Positions 1-12,800 of a DNA stretch of 64,000 bases are shown piece by piece (position 1 is the first letter of the stretch; every line of letters begins with the position of its first letter). The stretch comes from Ulva prolifera (lineage: Eukaryota; Chlorophyta; Ulvophyceae; Ulvales; Ulvaceae). The DNA lies in contig CM041204.1 of NCBI GenBank assembly GCA_023078555.1, positions 592,923 to 656,922 of the forward strand, in the 5' to 3' direction. The position numbers were made by a program, and so were the translations under genes. Under the pieces are notes generated by a model, which saw only the letters and a list, made by a program, of their open reading frames with translations, was not told the DNA's origin and searched no databases.

Positions 1-862
1 TCGAGTCGTGGTCGCGGCCGCCGTCCGGGGGCACCGTGAGGAAGCAGCCGAGGGTGTCCTCGCCACTGCCGTCACAGTTCGCCTTGACCTGGAGCACCTT
101 CTTGCCGTCGGCCTCGGCGAATGTCCACACGGCGGCCTTCTCGCGGTCGGGGTGGACGATGGCGCGCACGTGGCCGGGGAAGAGGGCATCGTCCGGGAGC
201 GCATTATGCACTGCGAGGAACCTGCACAGGCACAGGAGGTAGCTGGGTTCCAATTCAGGTTGGCCGTGCATGCATGTTGGCCATGCACACAGAAGAGGTG
301 AGGATGGAAAGGGGGATTGGGGGGGAATGTGGCAGTGATGATGACCATGCAGGACGGAACAACATTTGGTCTGCCATGGCTGCCTCTGTGGCTGCCTCTT
401 GTCCCCGTGGCATGTGCACACTCTGAATTCAGCCACAGCGATCGTGCGACGTGAGGTGGTGTATGCTGCTGGTGTAACACATGCACGGCACGGCAGATCA
501 CGTGGCTACAGGTGCATCAGGGTGCCACAAACAGGCCCAGCACATGCCTGGCACGCGCGTGCCACAGGGCGGAGGCGGGGGGGCCGCACATGCCGTCTGT
601 CTTGCCGCGGCCGCCGCCGGCGCGGTTCTCCACCGCCTGCAGCAGCAGGCCCTCGCGCTCGAGGTCCACGACGAAGAGGAACACGACCGGCATCTCGAGG
701 TCGTTGCTCGCGGCCGCGTACAGCGTGCCGCCGTTGCGGGCGTCCTTGTCGTACGTGTCCGAGATGTGGAGGGTGCGGGTGCCGCCGTCGACCTCGAGGT
801 GGACGGCGCCGATGAGCGGCAGACCCTCGTACTGCGCTGCGCTGGCGGCCATGGTCGTGTGC
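1..862 (-). CDS. Uncharacterised protein, partial (paralogue of the 15680-17646 gene)
   Basis: Two exons are visible: 862-590 and 221-1, joined by a 368-bp GT-AG intron (donor GTGCGG, acceptor TGTGCAG). The first visible exon is preceded by a good acceptor (CCTGCAG before 862) and starts in phase 2, so an upstream exon probably exists, though an ATG lies four codons in. The peptide contains YEGLPLIGAVHLEVDGG, then FLFVVDLEREGLLLQAVENR. After the intron come FLAVHNALPDDALFPG and VWTFAEADGKKVLQVKANCD. These align segment by segment with exons 3 and 4 of the gene at 15680-17646 (YAGVPMLASL, FLLVAADGGFLLHAAESR, YLAAHVFYDSD, LWQLEQSAGNTLLAY), with both intron phases conserved. The alternating hydrophobic pattern suggests an all-beta fold, perhaps beta-trefoil-like, but I do not recognise the family. 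The 3' end lies beyond base 1. Confidence 0.7.
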
Positions 863-3800
863 CTGCAGGCACGCTCTGTGATTGATCTGTCAGAGTCGCA
901 GGCGAGGGTGTAGCAGCCAGTGACCACTTACGTTGCTCTGGAAGCTATTGCATGGGAGTTCATATGAGTACAGTCAGCGTGTGTGGATGGGTGGTGTGTG
1001 TCACGATCGTGCTCAAGCACCCAGGCGGAGAGGCCAGGAGCACCGGCGGGCGTACATACAAGAACACCATTGCCCCAGCCATCAGCTCAGCAGGCCACTT
1101 ATGTCCACGGCATTCCTGTACATGTGCAGCGGGAGTGCGACACTCCACGGCCGCGTGCACGAGAACATGCATACACATCCCGCGGACACCCACGCACCCC
1201 ACCCGCACGCCTGTAGCCCCACACGCACAGAGCGACCCCGCCGCCTCCAGAGCGATGGGTGGTGTGTTGCAGAGACACAGGCGGAGAGGTAGGTAGCACC
1301 TCGCAATTGCTGTTTGCCAGCAGCACGCGGCTCCATGGCAGATGCGGTAGTGTGTGTCTGATCGGGAGGGAATGCAACTGCGTGTGCCAGAGTTGAGAAT
1401 TGAGGTCTAACAAAAACAACTGAGTTGCGGTCACAACATGAGGTGTGCTGTGTGCACTGCTTCTACCTGTGAAGCGGGGTTGGCAGGTCCAGAAACCGCG
1501 GCATGGCAGACAATACGCATGGCAGACAATGCACATGGGAGGAGCCATGATTCGCCTCCACAGCCAAGCTGTCACAAATCACCATGATTCGGGGACACGC
1601 CTGTTCACAAGGAGAAGAGTCCCCAAGAAGGGGGTTGTCGATCAACTTCTGGCAGATGACTACCACTGCAGAAGATGACTATCACTTCCTGCCTACTTCA
1701 CTCAGCTGCCAGCCTCAGCACCACCTTAAATCCTCTGCAACCATTAGGGGGTCCTATGAGCCAGAGACTGGGAGTGCCTGTGGCTGTGGCACCTGACTGC
1801 TCTGACTGCTCTGAGTGCAGCTGCATGAAGACAGGTGGCATCATGCAGACAGGCAGCAGCACTGCTGTGCATGCAGAGCTGAACATTCACTTGTGCAGAC
1901 ACCACTGCATGTCACGATGCCTGAACTTGACAAGGGAGGTCACTTGAGTGCACCCTTGCCTCCAAGTCTGTCAAGAGAGCTGTTCTTGAGATGATGGCAT
2001 GAAGGTGCAAATCCAAACTTGGGCTTCATCAGTGCCAGTCAACAAAAGAATAACAAAATAGTGTGGTAATGCAGTCAATGTGAACTTGGTGCTCATGTGT
2101 GTAGCATCAGCATGCACTGCATTGAAGTAGTATCAACCTCCGTGAAGGGCTGTCAGCTTGATGGTGTCCAGATAGAACTGTCGCATTGAGATACACGGAT
2201 TACGTTTGCACAGGATGCAGAATGTGCTATGAATGATGTGTTATGAAGAATGTGTTATGATAAGATGAAGGTAGCGGCATGTTGTGTAGTCCCTCTGGCA
2301 GTGAGTTGGGCATGCAGGATTCTGAGCGCAGAAGAAAGGCTGCAGCACTGGCTCCGTGGGTCAGGCATGCAGAGTGTCAGCATCGCACACGCTTGTTCAC
2401 ACACACTATTTTTCCACACAACCCACAACGGTAGAATCCACTCAAGCCACAGACGAAAAAAGCAGCCACAGCAGAAAGCATGTTAGGCAAAGCACAGACT
2501 ACCTTGTGTGCATGAATGGAACATGGTCATGTGCTGGCAGAGTGTATCTGGGTGCTGATACCCTGGCTGAATGTATGACAGCTAGTTTATGGTCAGAGAT
2601 GATGTGCCCTGAGGTCACCCCAGACAATAAACCAACCAACCCCATCAATGGGTATGTGCCATTCCCACACAGTCCCCATGAGGTCAAAGATATAGAAATT
2701 GATACTCAACAGGAGCACATCCGCCCTTATGTACTGGTACATCACTCCTGAACCACCATACATCAAACCAGGCAATGCCGTCACCAGTGCAGACGGGAGC
2801 AGTTACGAGCCACCTGTGTGATTGGCTGTGGAAGTTGTTTCTGCCAGATGATCCCAAGGCAGAGGCAGCCAGGCATCCAAGACAGGGGAACAGACATCCT
2901 GAGGAAAGATTCACCACGTGCCCACATGCTTCTGGAGTGATTGTATAGTGCGGTGCCTGGTCATCCTATGTGCCCATGGGCATGTGGTCGTGGAAGCTGG
3001 ACCACTGGCGAATTCAATGCAGTATCTGACTTGCACATGTGAACTCAACAGTTGTTCATGGTATTGCTTGCCGTCTACAGTGATTGCTAAAAACACCTAC
3101 CCACGACATTGAAAACTTTCATAGCGGAGAAGCTGACAGAGGCTGAGGAGGCTGCAAAGCACATGTCCTTGTGCTCATGAGGAACAGAAAATTCAATTCT
3201 GAAGCTTTACCTCGTCATCCGGTAACACCTTGCAAGCCAACACACACCTGTTTAAACTACCAACAGATACATATGTGAGGAGGCAGAGGGTGCCTGTGCT
3301 TCGATGCTAGCCGTGACAGCATGCAGCAGCTGTGCACTTGCTGAGAAGCAACACCATGTACAATCCGCAGGAGCATGCTCTCCTCATGCAATGCACATGC
3401 AAATCTGACCGCACGAATTGTTCCTTTCTGCGGCTGTGGTCAGCTGCAGGGGAGCGCTAGCATGTCGAAGCTCCCTGTCGCCGGTTGTTGGGTAAGCATG
3501 TTTTACCTACAGAAGCGCAGCAGAACTGCGAGAATTTTTGCGAGCTGCCCATAAAAACCTTTCAGCCAATCTGATGTATGTTACATCAGCAACGCCGAGA
3601 GCGTAAGTTTGAGGATGCTGCGAGGGCGCGATGAGCGTGACGATACCGACAACGATCGCATTGCCATAGAAGTCCAGATCGCAGCGTGAGCACCCCGATA
3701 ATGTAACGCGCATCGGAGGTGATAGAAACTCATTTCCATGCGGTGTTGTTTACATTCGTGGTGACGAAGTGATACCCGCCAGAGCAAACACGCAACTGGC

Positions 3801-5902
3801 GCGTTTGCGTAAGTTTCTAGATCTGTCAAGTCAACACGGCAGGAATTCGCTGGAATGCTGCAACACAGTGGCACATGTCGAACATTAAGCAAGCACTCGA
3901 TGCGATGTGGTGTTTGGCAACAAGCAGACGATGTATATCCATGAAAGCTGTATTGCTCGAGCAAGGAAGCGTACCGCAAGAGGTTGAATTCCACAGCCAA
4001 TTCACTACTGGACAGGCTCAATGATCTACACATTTACACACTTATATCAGCAGGTCAGCAGGGGTGTTTGCAACCAAGGCGATTCTCCGTGATCTTGATG
4101 ACGTGGCGTCAATGCGAGCATCTCCGCGGGTGGCCATGGCCACGGGTGCGACATTTCCGTCTTGCAGCGATGCTTCCTTAATGGATGTCACAGGTGCAAC
4201 TCGGCAGCTTTGAAATCTATCTGGGACGCAACGCGACTAAGCCTTCAATGCGGGCGCCCACATCCAAAACTCATACGGTGTCCAGTCGGCAATGCACACG
4301 CTAGACCTTTGCAGTTCAGACCATGGTACAGATTTCTGTCGGGAGCACTCCATCGGTCAGAGCTGGCTCCATTAGGCAGAAAACTGAGCGATGGTTTCGA
4401 TGTCTTTTCGTTCATAGTGAGCAGGCGCCGTTGAGAGCCTGCCCCCAGAGCCACTCAGCTCGCAGCGAATGGGCGACGCTTTTCGATTTCCAAGTCAGCA
4501 ACTGACATTAACGCAAGCAAAGTACACCAAATCTAGCTGCTGCTAGTCTGCTGTCGAAGGTCTTATGCATGCATCGCAGGAAGAGCAGCGGTGGCGCCCG
4601 GGCCCTCTGTGCCACGTTTGAGCAGCCTCGTGCAATCGCAATTCCTACCTTTCAGGCTCAGCATATTCCAATATTAATATTGTGTGAGGCACGTGATCCA
4701 GGTGTCGGCACACAATGCTCTAGGTAGGCGTCCCTCTAGATGGGCAGAGTCACGTCGCATGGCTCGATCTGCCTGCATCATCAGCAAGAGTCCTTTCATC
4801 GACGCCGCCAATTGCATGACTGACATTCTCAAACAGAACAGAAGCAACACCACAGGAACCAGGCGTTCGGAGCTGGATCTGTCAGCCCCAATCCATGGAA
4901 CGGCCTCAGCTGGCAGAGTGTAAGGCCTGACATCCGTGGGTACACGGCAATGGTGGTACGTCACAGTGGTGCAAGAGCTTGGTACGACATCTCGGGATGA
5001 ACCAGCCATACTGGTACTTGGAACAGGATGGGACAGCGCGTACAGGCGTGCCCGATCGGCGAGAGAGCCCATCAAACCAGCTGGTATGCTGTAGCTATTA
5101 TACTGTAGCTACAGAATCACCACCATGCCGTCCCCGGGATTTTCTACCCAGTCGGACATGACGAGCCCTCGCGCTCAGGAGGTCTGGCAGCCTCAATCCT
5201 ATCCCTATCCAGCCGAGCCGGATCTCCAAGCCCGTGTCCATGAACCGGCGTCCGAATAGCAAGGTGTGGAGGGCCGGCCTGCCGCCCTTGGATACACAGC
5301 AACGGTGGTGCGCAGCAACAGCACAACACAGTGGGGCTACACAGCCATACGTCACAGTCAGATTACACACCGCGTGGCGCCGTGCATACCCTCTTCGAGA
5401 GCCCAGCAAACCAGCTCATGGCATCACAGCCTCGCCCCGTCCCCCAGCGCATCTACCCGGGCACACAAAACGAGACCGGATGCCCAGCCACATTCTTTGG
5501 TAGAGTATATCTGTATTTCTTAGACTTCCTAGCAGGTCGGGTGGCCTGAATCAACACACATGCATGCAATACCGTCACGAAACAGCTGCGACGGTGCATT
5601 GGGCTGCTGGAGCATCTCCAGCTGCAAATTGCATCTACATGGCATGCTTGGCTGAGTTGAAAGGAAAGACAACCTGGCATCATGCTCTCAGTTTATTATT
5701 CCTTGGCCACTTCCAGGTTTCCACGCACGGGTCAGTGGGAGGCCGTCGTTGCATCACATCGGAGGCCCCACAGCACAGAGGCAGTCTCAGCAACAATCGT
5801 GGCGGACTACAACACTCGCGGCCTGCAATGCGCCATTCCCAGCGGTGACCCGGCGGCCGGGCACGCGGCGGCCGGTGCTGCAGTGGCTCACACACAGGCT
5901 CA
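863..5902. other. Intergenic, no supported gene
   Basis: About 5 kb between two minus-strand genes. Open frames here are short, overlap on both strands, and show no recognisable motif or matched splice signals. The upstream exon of the gene at 1-862 should lie somewhere just right of 862 but I could not place it. Two similar stretches near 983-1045 and 1255-1300 share GGTGGTGTGT and CAGGCGGAGAGG followed by AGCACC, which suggests a small local duplication or an interspersed repeat. Confidence 0.5.
5692..5697 (-). promoter_or_regulatory. Possible AATAAA polyadenylation signal
   Basis: On the minus strand a canonical AATAAA lies about 206 bases beyond the stop codon of the aldo/keto reductase gene. 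The position suits a 3' untranslated region, but a single hexamer is weak evidence. Confidence 0.25.
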
Positions 5903-8900
5903 TCAGTCGATCCACTGCGGGCTGCGGTTCTCCATGTGGATGTCGTCAATGGCTGCAAGGGTGTCAGCGGACAGCTCGAGCGAGAAGGCGTCGAGGTACT
6001 CGTCCATCTGGCCGACCCGGGTGAAGCCGGTGACCACCGCAGCCACATGCCATCTCTGCGCCGCCCTGCACATGCATGCCACTCAGGCATGGGTATCTGA
6101 TGTGGCCTGTCACGAGCACACATACTCCCCACCACAGACTGCATCTCCCAGATACGTCTGAGGCACGTACAGCCCAGACGTTACGCCAAACACAGCTCCC
6201 ACCACACAGGCAGTAACAGCATGACTCGTACTCCAGGCGGCGTGCCGACACAACACCAACTGATCAGACGGGCAGAACCTCTCATCGCCACGTGGTCTCT
6301 GTGTCAGTTTTAAGCGAATCTGCAGCACGCCCGGCACGCACCAGGCGACAGCCAGCTGGGTCAGCGAGATGCCCTGCCGCTGCGCCACGGCCGCGTAGCG
6401 CTCCACGGCCGCGGCGACGGCGGGGGTGGCGTAGCGGGGCTGGAAGTCGGGGAGGGCCGTGTGGCGGGCACCCTCCGGGGACGCCCCGTGGCGGTACTTG
6501 CCTGACAGGTACCCCCCGGCCAGCGTGCCGTACGGCAGGTGCGCGACGCCGTATGCATGGCACGCCTCGGCGATGTCGAGGTCAAAGTGCCTGCGGGACG
6601 CGCCTGGCGTGAGTCGCACGGCTCATGCATACATACGCTGGACGGCGCTGGTGGGTCAGATACCGGCCCATCGGCTCTGGCTTCCTTGGTTTGCTGCACC
6701 TGGTCCGTGATGTGGACTGGAAGCAGTCCGGCTGGAGCTTGCCGGTCACATGCATGCCGCACATGCGCGCCGGTGGTTACACAGACGTGCTGGCACCATG
6801 GCAAGCACCAGGTCGCGCTGGATACGAGCGGAAGGCCAAGTTGTGGTTCGTGGACACGCTGAAGCTTCCAATATGACCGTCCAAAGGCGTTCACTAGGGA
6901 AGCACCGACCCGGTGGCTCCGATGCCCAAGATGCGAAAGCATTGGTGTGTACACCATTCCCCTTGCCCCCTCCACTTCGTGGGGCAGGGCCGCACCAGCC
7001 GGCGTGGGTGCAGTGATGCGGCATCATGGTGGACGTCACAGTGACAGAATTCTTACGCTTACCGGTCGGAACACACTCCAATCTCTGGCGCAAGGTGCAC
7101 CGCATTGGTGCCAAAACTCCAGGCGGCGGGTTGAGTGTGTTTGCTATGAGGCTACGGCCTTCAGGGCAGCATGCACGCACACAGCCGCGCAGTCCGAGCC
7201 GGCAGTGCGGGGCGCACCGGTCGCAGAGGGAGTAGTCATTCTGCACCGACACCGGCAGCGGCACGGCCAGCCGCCGCGCCGCCTCGCACATCGCCGCCAC
7301 GCCGTACGCCGTCTCGTTGCTCAGGCCCCAGTGCCGCACCTTGCCGGCCTCGATCAGCGCGCCTACCGCCTGCAGCCGGACGGGGCAATGCTTACGGCTG
7401 CAACGCCAGTCCGTGGGCCCTGCCATGCATTGGCCAAAACTCGTGCGCTTCATTCTACTGTGCGGTGTTTCAGGGCCTGCAGCAGCCGCGGCACAGAGCA
7501 CGCCCAAATATTGGGCGCACTCACAGCAGCACAATCTCGATGTTTACAGAGGCACACGCCAGCGGCGGGTGCCTGAACTCTTTAGAAGAACTGCACCGCC
7601 CGTGGACAGCATCATCACACGTGATAACGAAGAGGTGCCCTTGCCCGCGCGCCCGTATGCTGACACAACAGTGTGACTGCGAGTCGTCTGAAACCAGATA
7701 ATCAGCGGCCGAGGTATAGTGCGTGGCAGCACAAGAGAAGTGAATCTGGATTTGGCAGCCACGCTGCGCTGACAAGCTACACGTACAAGTGGAGTCAATC
7801 CAAATTTACTGCTGGTTTAGTATACAGGACTGCATTGTTGCTGCCAAGCAGCAGGGCGCGCACCCCCACGAGCTCCTCGCAGGTTGCTGCGGCACGCACT
7901 TGCGCTGGCGTGAACTGCCGCCGGCCGAACACCGGCAAGTGGCGCGTCGGCCAGTGGATTTGGTAGAGGTCGATGCAGTTGATCTGCAGCCGCCGCAGGG
8001 AGCCCTCGGCGGCGGCAAGGATGCTCTGGCCAGTTAGATCCGAGGAGGCCTCGGGGTCTGGCGGCACGGTGCTGCACAGCACGGCAGCGTCAAGGGGGGG
8101 GGGGGGGGGGGGTCTGCTGCCGCAGCACTGGCGCAGTGATGCGCTGTCAGGGCTGGTCGCATGCGGCCTGTCCGGAAGTCTGGGTGTGGCTGTACAACTG
8201 TACAGCCATATCCAGACATCCAGACATGGCATGTAAATGCAAGGCCACAGAATCAACAAAAGTGGCACCAGTCGGGCTCGGAAGTTACGCAGCGTCTGTG
8301 CCATGAGACAATGCGCATGCGGTATTGAGAAACTGGCATTGCAAAGGCACGGCCAAATTGCAGATATACAAGCTGTGCCGGGGAAGAGCGATCAGCATGG
8401 GAGGTATGTGACCATGTAGGTGCGAAGTTGAGCATGTGAATGCGACAGAGATACATAGGTAGGTGGAGACGCAGGCACCAACGATGCACAACTGATCGAG
8501 CCGACAACATGGAACACCGCCACAGCGCAGCAAGACGAATGTTCAACTGAGACGCATGGTTGAGGCAGACCAAGGAAGCCGCACCGGTTCTTAGCTATGA
8601 ATGTGAACTCGTCAAGCAAAGGCCCTGCCACCTGCACTCTCACTGTAAGAGGTTTGTGCCATGGCTTGCCTGGGCGCTACGTGCACGTGCCACAGATACG
8701 GGCCGCAAGGATGGCAAGAACGCGTGGAACGTAGGAAGCCGGCGGCTCTGGCATGCCCAACAACATAAATTGTAAATTTGGTGAGGGGCTGTAGAACAGT
8801 GCAGAGTACAAACAGGATTCCCTCTGAATGCACAGTGGTCAACAACTCCGCATTTGTCTGTAGCTCTCGGTGCATCCTTGTGTTGTAACAGGTAGTCCCT

Positions 8901-9861
8901 CTGCCTAGGGGCCTGTGTCGGCCTGACCGGGACTCAATGTCTGAATGAACAGATGCAGTGTGCGAGGGCGTGGTGCCCACCTTGGTTGCGATGATAAACT
9001 CTGCTCTGCATCCCCGAGCCTTCAGCCAGCGGCCGACGATCTCTTCAGAGCGCCCGACATTCTGCGGCCCGATTGGCGCGGGGTACAGCTCGGCTGTGTC
9101 AATAAAGTTGCCTCCTCTCCCTGCACATGCCCGCGACATGCATCGCCGATGGTTCACTGGTGCCTGTGATTGCTGCGTATTTGTATGGAGAGAGCATGCA
9201 GACACAGAGCCTCGCGGCACGAGCACTCAGTGATTGGCAGCATATACTCTAACGTGTCAAGAATCCAAAGTTGCTCTGAGGTGCGAGCGATATCGGCTGC
9301 AGCTGCAACGACAGCTGATCTGGTGCTGCCCCATGAAGCTGGGCAAGAGCGCCTGCATGGGCTGCCGCATCGACGGATGGTTCGTACCGCGGAAGTGATC
9401 CAAAATTGCGCAGGAGTCCTCCTCTTTGGTGAATGATCCCATCGTCTGCGCACACGGTGGTTGTGTTGCTCAGCATCGAGACGCAGGCCCTCGGCATTCA
9501 TGTGCATGCTTGATTCGCTGAGGCGTTTCAGCGAGTGTCACAAGCGATCAAGAATACATTACGAGATGATGATTAGATGAGCACGCAGTTCATGTTAAGC
9601 TGACGGAAGCATCTGTTGTGTTCGTGCGGCAAAGACGGTGGCTCAACAACGCTCCAGCTTCCACAGCTGGAGTGTGTGACCCCGGCTCGCAGCAGGTATA
9701 GACCTTCCCACCGACTTTCAAACATGATTACATATGTATGACTGTAGCTTGTATATCAGGCGCCGCATGCCGATACTGGCGTCAGCGCCAAAACGCACCG
9801 CAGTGCCGAGACATGCCACCGAAACCTGGAGGTCGGATGTTCCAAGCTGAACTCTTCTCAT
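5903..9861 (-). CDS. Aldo/keto reductase (Tas-like), eight exons, 347 aa
   Basis: NADPH-dependent carbonyl or aldehyde reductase of the aldo/keto reductase superfamily, presumably cytosolic because no signal or transit peptide is evident. Exons on the minus strand: 9861-9799, 9445-9388, 9120-8981, 8631-8585, 8071-7900, 7369-7218, 6590-6342 and 6065-5903. All seven introns are GT-AG, all phases match, and the joined frame is 1044 nt ending in TGA. The N-terminus [20 protein letters not shown] is the usual first strand. The catalytic tetrad is complete: Asp48 and Tyr53 in [10 protein letters not shown], Lys87 in IATKV, His142 in LYQIHWPTR. Further hallmarks are [51 protein letters not shown] and a C-terminal [18 protein letters not shown] in the cofactor-binding position. 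Length matches E. coli Tas (about 346 aa). The substrate cannot be inferred. The start is the first ATG giving the conserved beginning. Confidence 0.92.
8094..8112. repeat. G(19) homopolymer in an aldo/keto reductase intron
   Basis: A run of 19 G lies in the intron between 8072 and 8584. Read on the gene's strand it is a C run about 20 bases before the acceptor at 8072-8074, so it may serve as the polypyrimidine tract of that splice site. Its length is probably variable. Confidence 0.8.
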
Positions 9862-12800
9862 GGATGTCATCAGACACGGCAACAGTTGAAGATCGAGTTT
9901 GACTACTTCCTAGCCCAGCATGGACAGGTCCGGCAACGCAGTACTGGTCAGATCTCGAAGCGCCATCAATATTGATTCTGCACGCACTTCGGCTGCGAAG
10001 GCAACAAACGAATTCTTAATGAGAAACTCATGTTTTTCATTGATTAGTCCGCCGTTTGGATGGTCGAGGAGCGAGTTTTGCCGCGAACCCGTGTGGTCGG
10101 GGGTGGCGTGGTGCCATGTCAAGTGCCAATACATTCCGCACGATGGACCAATCAGGTGTCATGACGTGACCAGTGATGTGGAGCTGCTCGAGCGTGGCGA
10201 GTACGCGCTTGCGCTATCGCTTTCCACCCCGTCAACAGGCTGTAGTTCCTGTGAACCCAGTGGCTGTGGTCCCAGAGCGCTACTGGCAGATCCATGTGAT
10301 GTTGGGATATAAGAGAGCTTCGCGGAGCACCACTGGTCAGCACCTCTCCAAGCAAAAATCGACGACGACCTGTGCCCCAAAGGCGCTGCCATCAGCGCTC
10401 GGTGATGTGGAAAATCATTCAGTCATTGAAAGGGCTGGAACAGTGATCCGGCTGCCCATTCCTTGGCTTGGTCACACTCCCGCAGTCAGAAATCATACAG
10501 GGGGCCCCGACCGCACACAGGAGGCCATGCCGGACAGCGAGGCAGGGTCCATACACACGCACTCCAAAAACACTCCCAATCCACGACCCACAACACCGCA
10601 TAAACACCCCCCCTCCGACGTTGCTACCGCGGCCTCCCCCAATGTGTCCTTGTGAAGTGAAGTAAATCTGAATTTACTGCGTGTATTACACACTCGCCCA
10701 CACATCGCCTCGGGTCACCGATGACGTGTAGAGGTGGCAGCAGAGGTGGCTAGCGTATGCCGTGTTCGTATTCTTGTCGTGCACGAGTACTGCGAGACCG
10801 TTCTCTGCGGTGCTGCCTGCCGCTCGGACTCTGTTCATGTATCACAAGGCATGGGCTTGCAGCCATCACAGCCAGGACGCAAAGTTCTGATACAGTGGCC
10901 ATACACGCATATACCGAGTAGAGGTGCATCGTATGCCTGTGAGGCTCTAGGCCCATACTGTGGTAGAGCTTGCATATTTGGGCGAGTAGTGGAAAGCCCG
11001 CCTGGTATTCTCTGCGCAAGTCGGGTAGTGGCGCACGAGTATGGCTGCAGCCTGCGCGCTGAACAATCCGTCGCAAATACCTTGCCGTTTAAAGAACGGT
11101 TTCGTGCATATCATCAACAAAGTCTCATTGATCCCTGCTCTGCCGCCAGTGTGGAGTTTCTGTCAACGGGTCGCTCGCAAGCAGCGAGCAAGGAAGCCGT
11201 ATAGCGGGTGTATGGAACGACGTTGCTGTGGTATATGACTCGTATGCAGGCGCCGTCTACCAGTTCATATCCACACTCCGTGCACATTTAATTACACTGA
11301 TACATGATTTACGTTCTGCATACTGTTTCGGTCAAGCAGCTGCACAAAAGCAGCGCCAGAGCTGCAGGCTACACTGCAGTATGGACTGTATTGGCATTGT
11401 ATGGAGCACACAATACAGCACAGCAACACCTGCCAGCGGCAGTATAGATGAGCCGCAGCCAGCGGAAAACACGCTTCACCAGAAGCCCATTGCCTTCAAC
11501 AGGTCCTCTCGCTGAGCATCTGGCATGACAGCCAAAATGGCAGCACGCTGCGCCGCTGGCATGCTCTCAATGGCATGTGCTGCTGAAGGAATTGCGTCTT
11601 GAGCCTGCCCTCTGGCAACGTGTGCCTGTAGTTGTGCCTGCATTTGTTCAAACCTATAGTGGCACAGCTGTTGTAAAGTGACACCAAGTGTATCACTTAC
11701 ACAAATGACACATACCCAAATCCGAGTCGAGTTCCTGGTCTGCTCATCAGCTTCAGCTGAATCTACTTGCTTGTGATTCATTGCTAAATTCCCTTTGCCA
11801 CGACAACAGTGAACCTGTGGCTCCTGACCATCTTGTGAAGTATGCCTCGCAGATCTGTGACTGTGGGAAACATTCTACTCATGGAACTGTGTAGATTGAC
11901 TCCAATTCTAAGTGGGAATCTGTCAAATCAAGTAGATGTGTCTCCAGCATTGCTGAAAGAAATGACATTTGCTGCTCTGTAAACTTCCAGAGTTGTGTGT
12001 CCAGTTGTGCTGCCATTTGTGAGCAGTGTCCAGTACCGTTCTTGGATCGAACCTGAGAAAACACCAGCCACTGCCTGAGCCATTTGTCACACAGGCTCCA
12101 CAGGTTGTGTGCCTTCTGTTCTTCCAATGTGTTTGCAATGACTCGAGCCAGAACAGCCCATGGCTCGAGCCAGAACAACCCAGTGGTTGTTCAGCTATAT
12201 GATGAGTTGCTGATCTGCAATCGAGAGTTCTTGACGCATACATCCACAGTACACATGCTGCAATTTCACGTACGCACATGCAACCTTCTCAATGTGCCCC
12301 AGCCACAGTCCTTGACCAGGGCATGGATTGCAAGTAATACATCACCTGCGACATACCACAATCCAATGTTGCTGCTGCTTGCATGGTTGTGCATGTCTTC
12401 GCCAGGTTGCATCCAGCAGCTGTGTCCAGACTTGACACGCAACATTCGTTACGTTGCTCTCCAAACCAAACATCAGCCCCACTCTGTGTGACAGAGATGT
12501 ATAGAGCCATCCTGATAGTTATGACGACGTCCCGCTTGGGCGCTGCAGCACAAGAACTGGCCGTGACGTTGTTGACCTACAAGGAAGTTGGGAATTCGTT
12601 GCCACCGGAACGCAGAGACATAGGCAATGCAATAAATTTCAAAACGAAGTGCGGAAGCAACTTCTCGTAGGCATCGCGAATTGTTCTACCGGTGCGATAC
12701 AGAGCACGGTCAGCACGTGCAATTGGACACAGCCAATACAGCAGTGGATATGATAGTCAATTTATCTTTCTGCATTGCGTTATGAAATCAAAAGCAGACG

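Noticed and set aside
9910..10134. MALRDLTSTALPDLSMLG as a possible first exon of the aldo/keto reductase
   Set aside because: It superficially resembles the family start but has no donor. The exon at 9861-9799 fits in sequence and phase.
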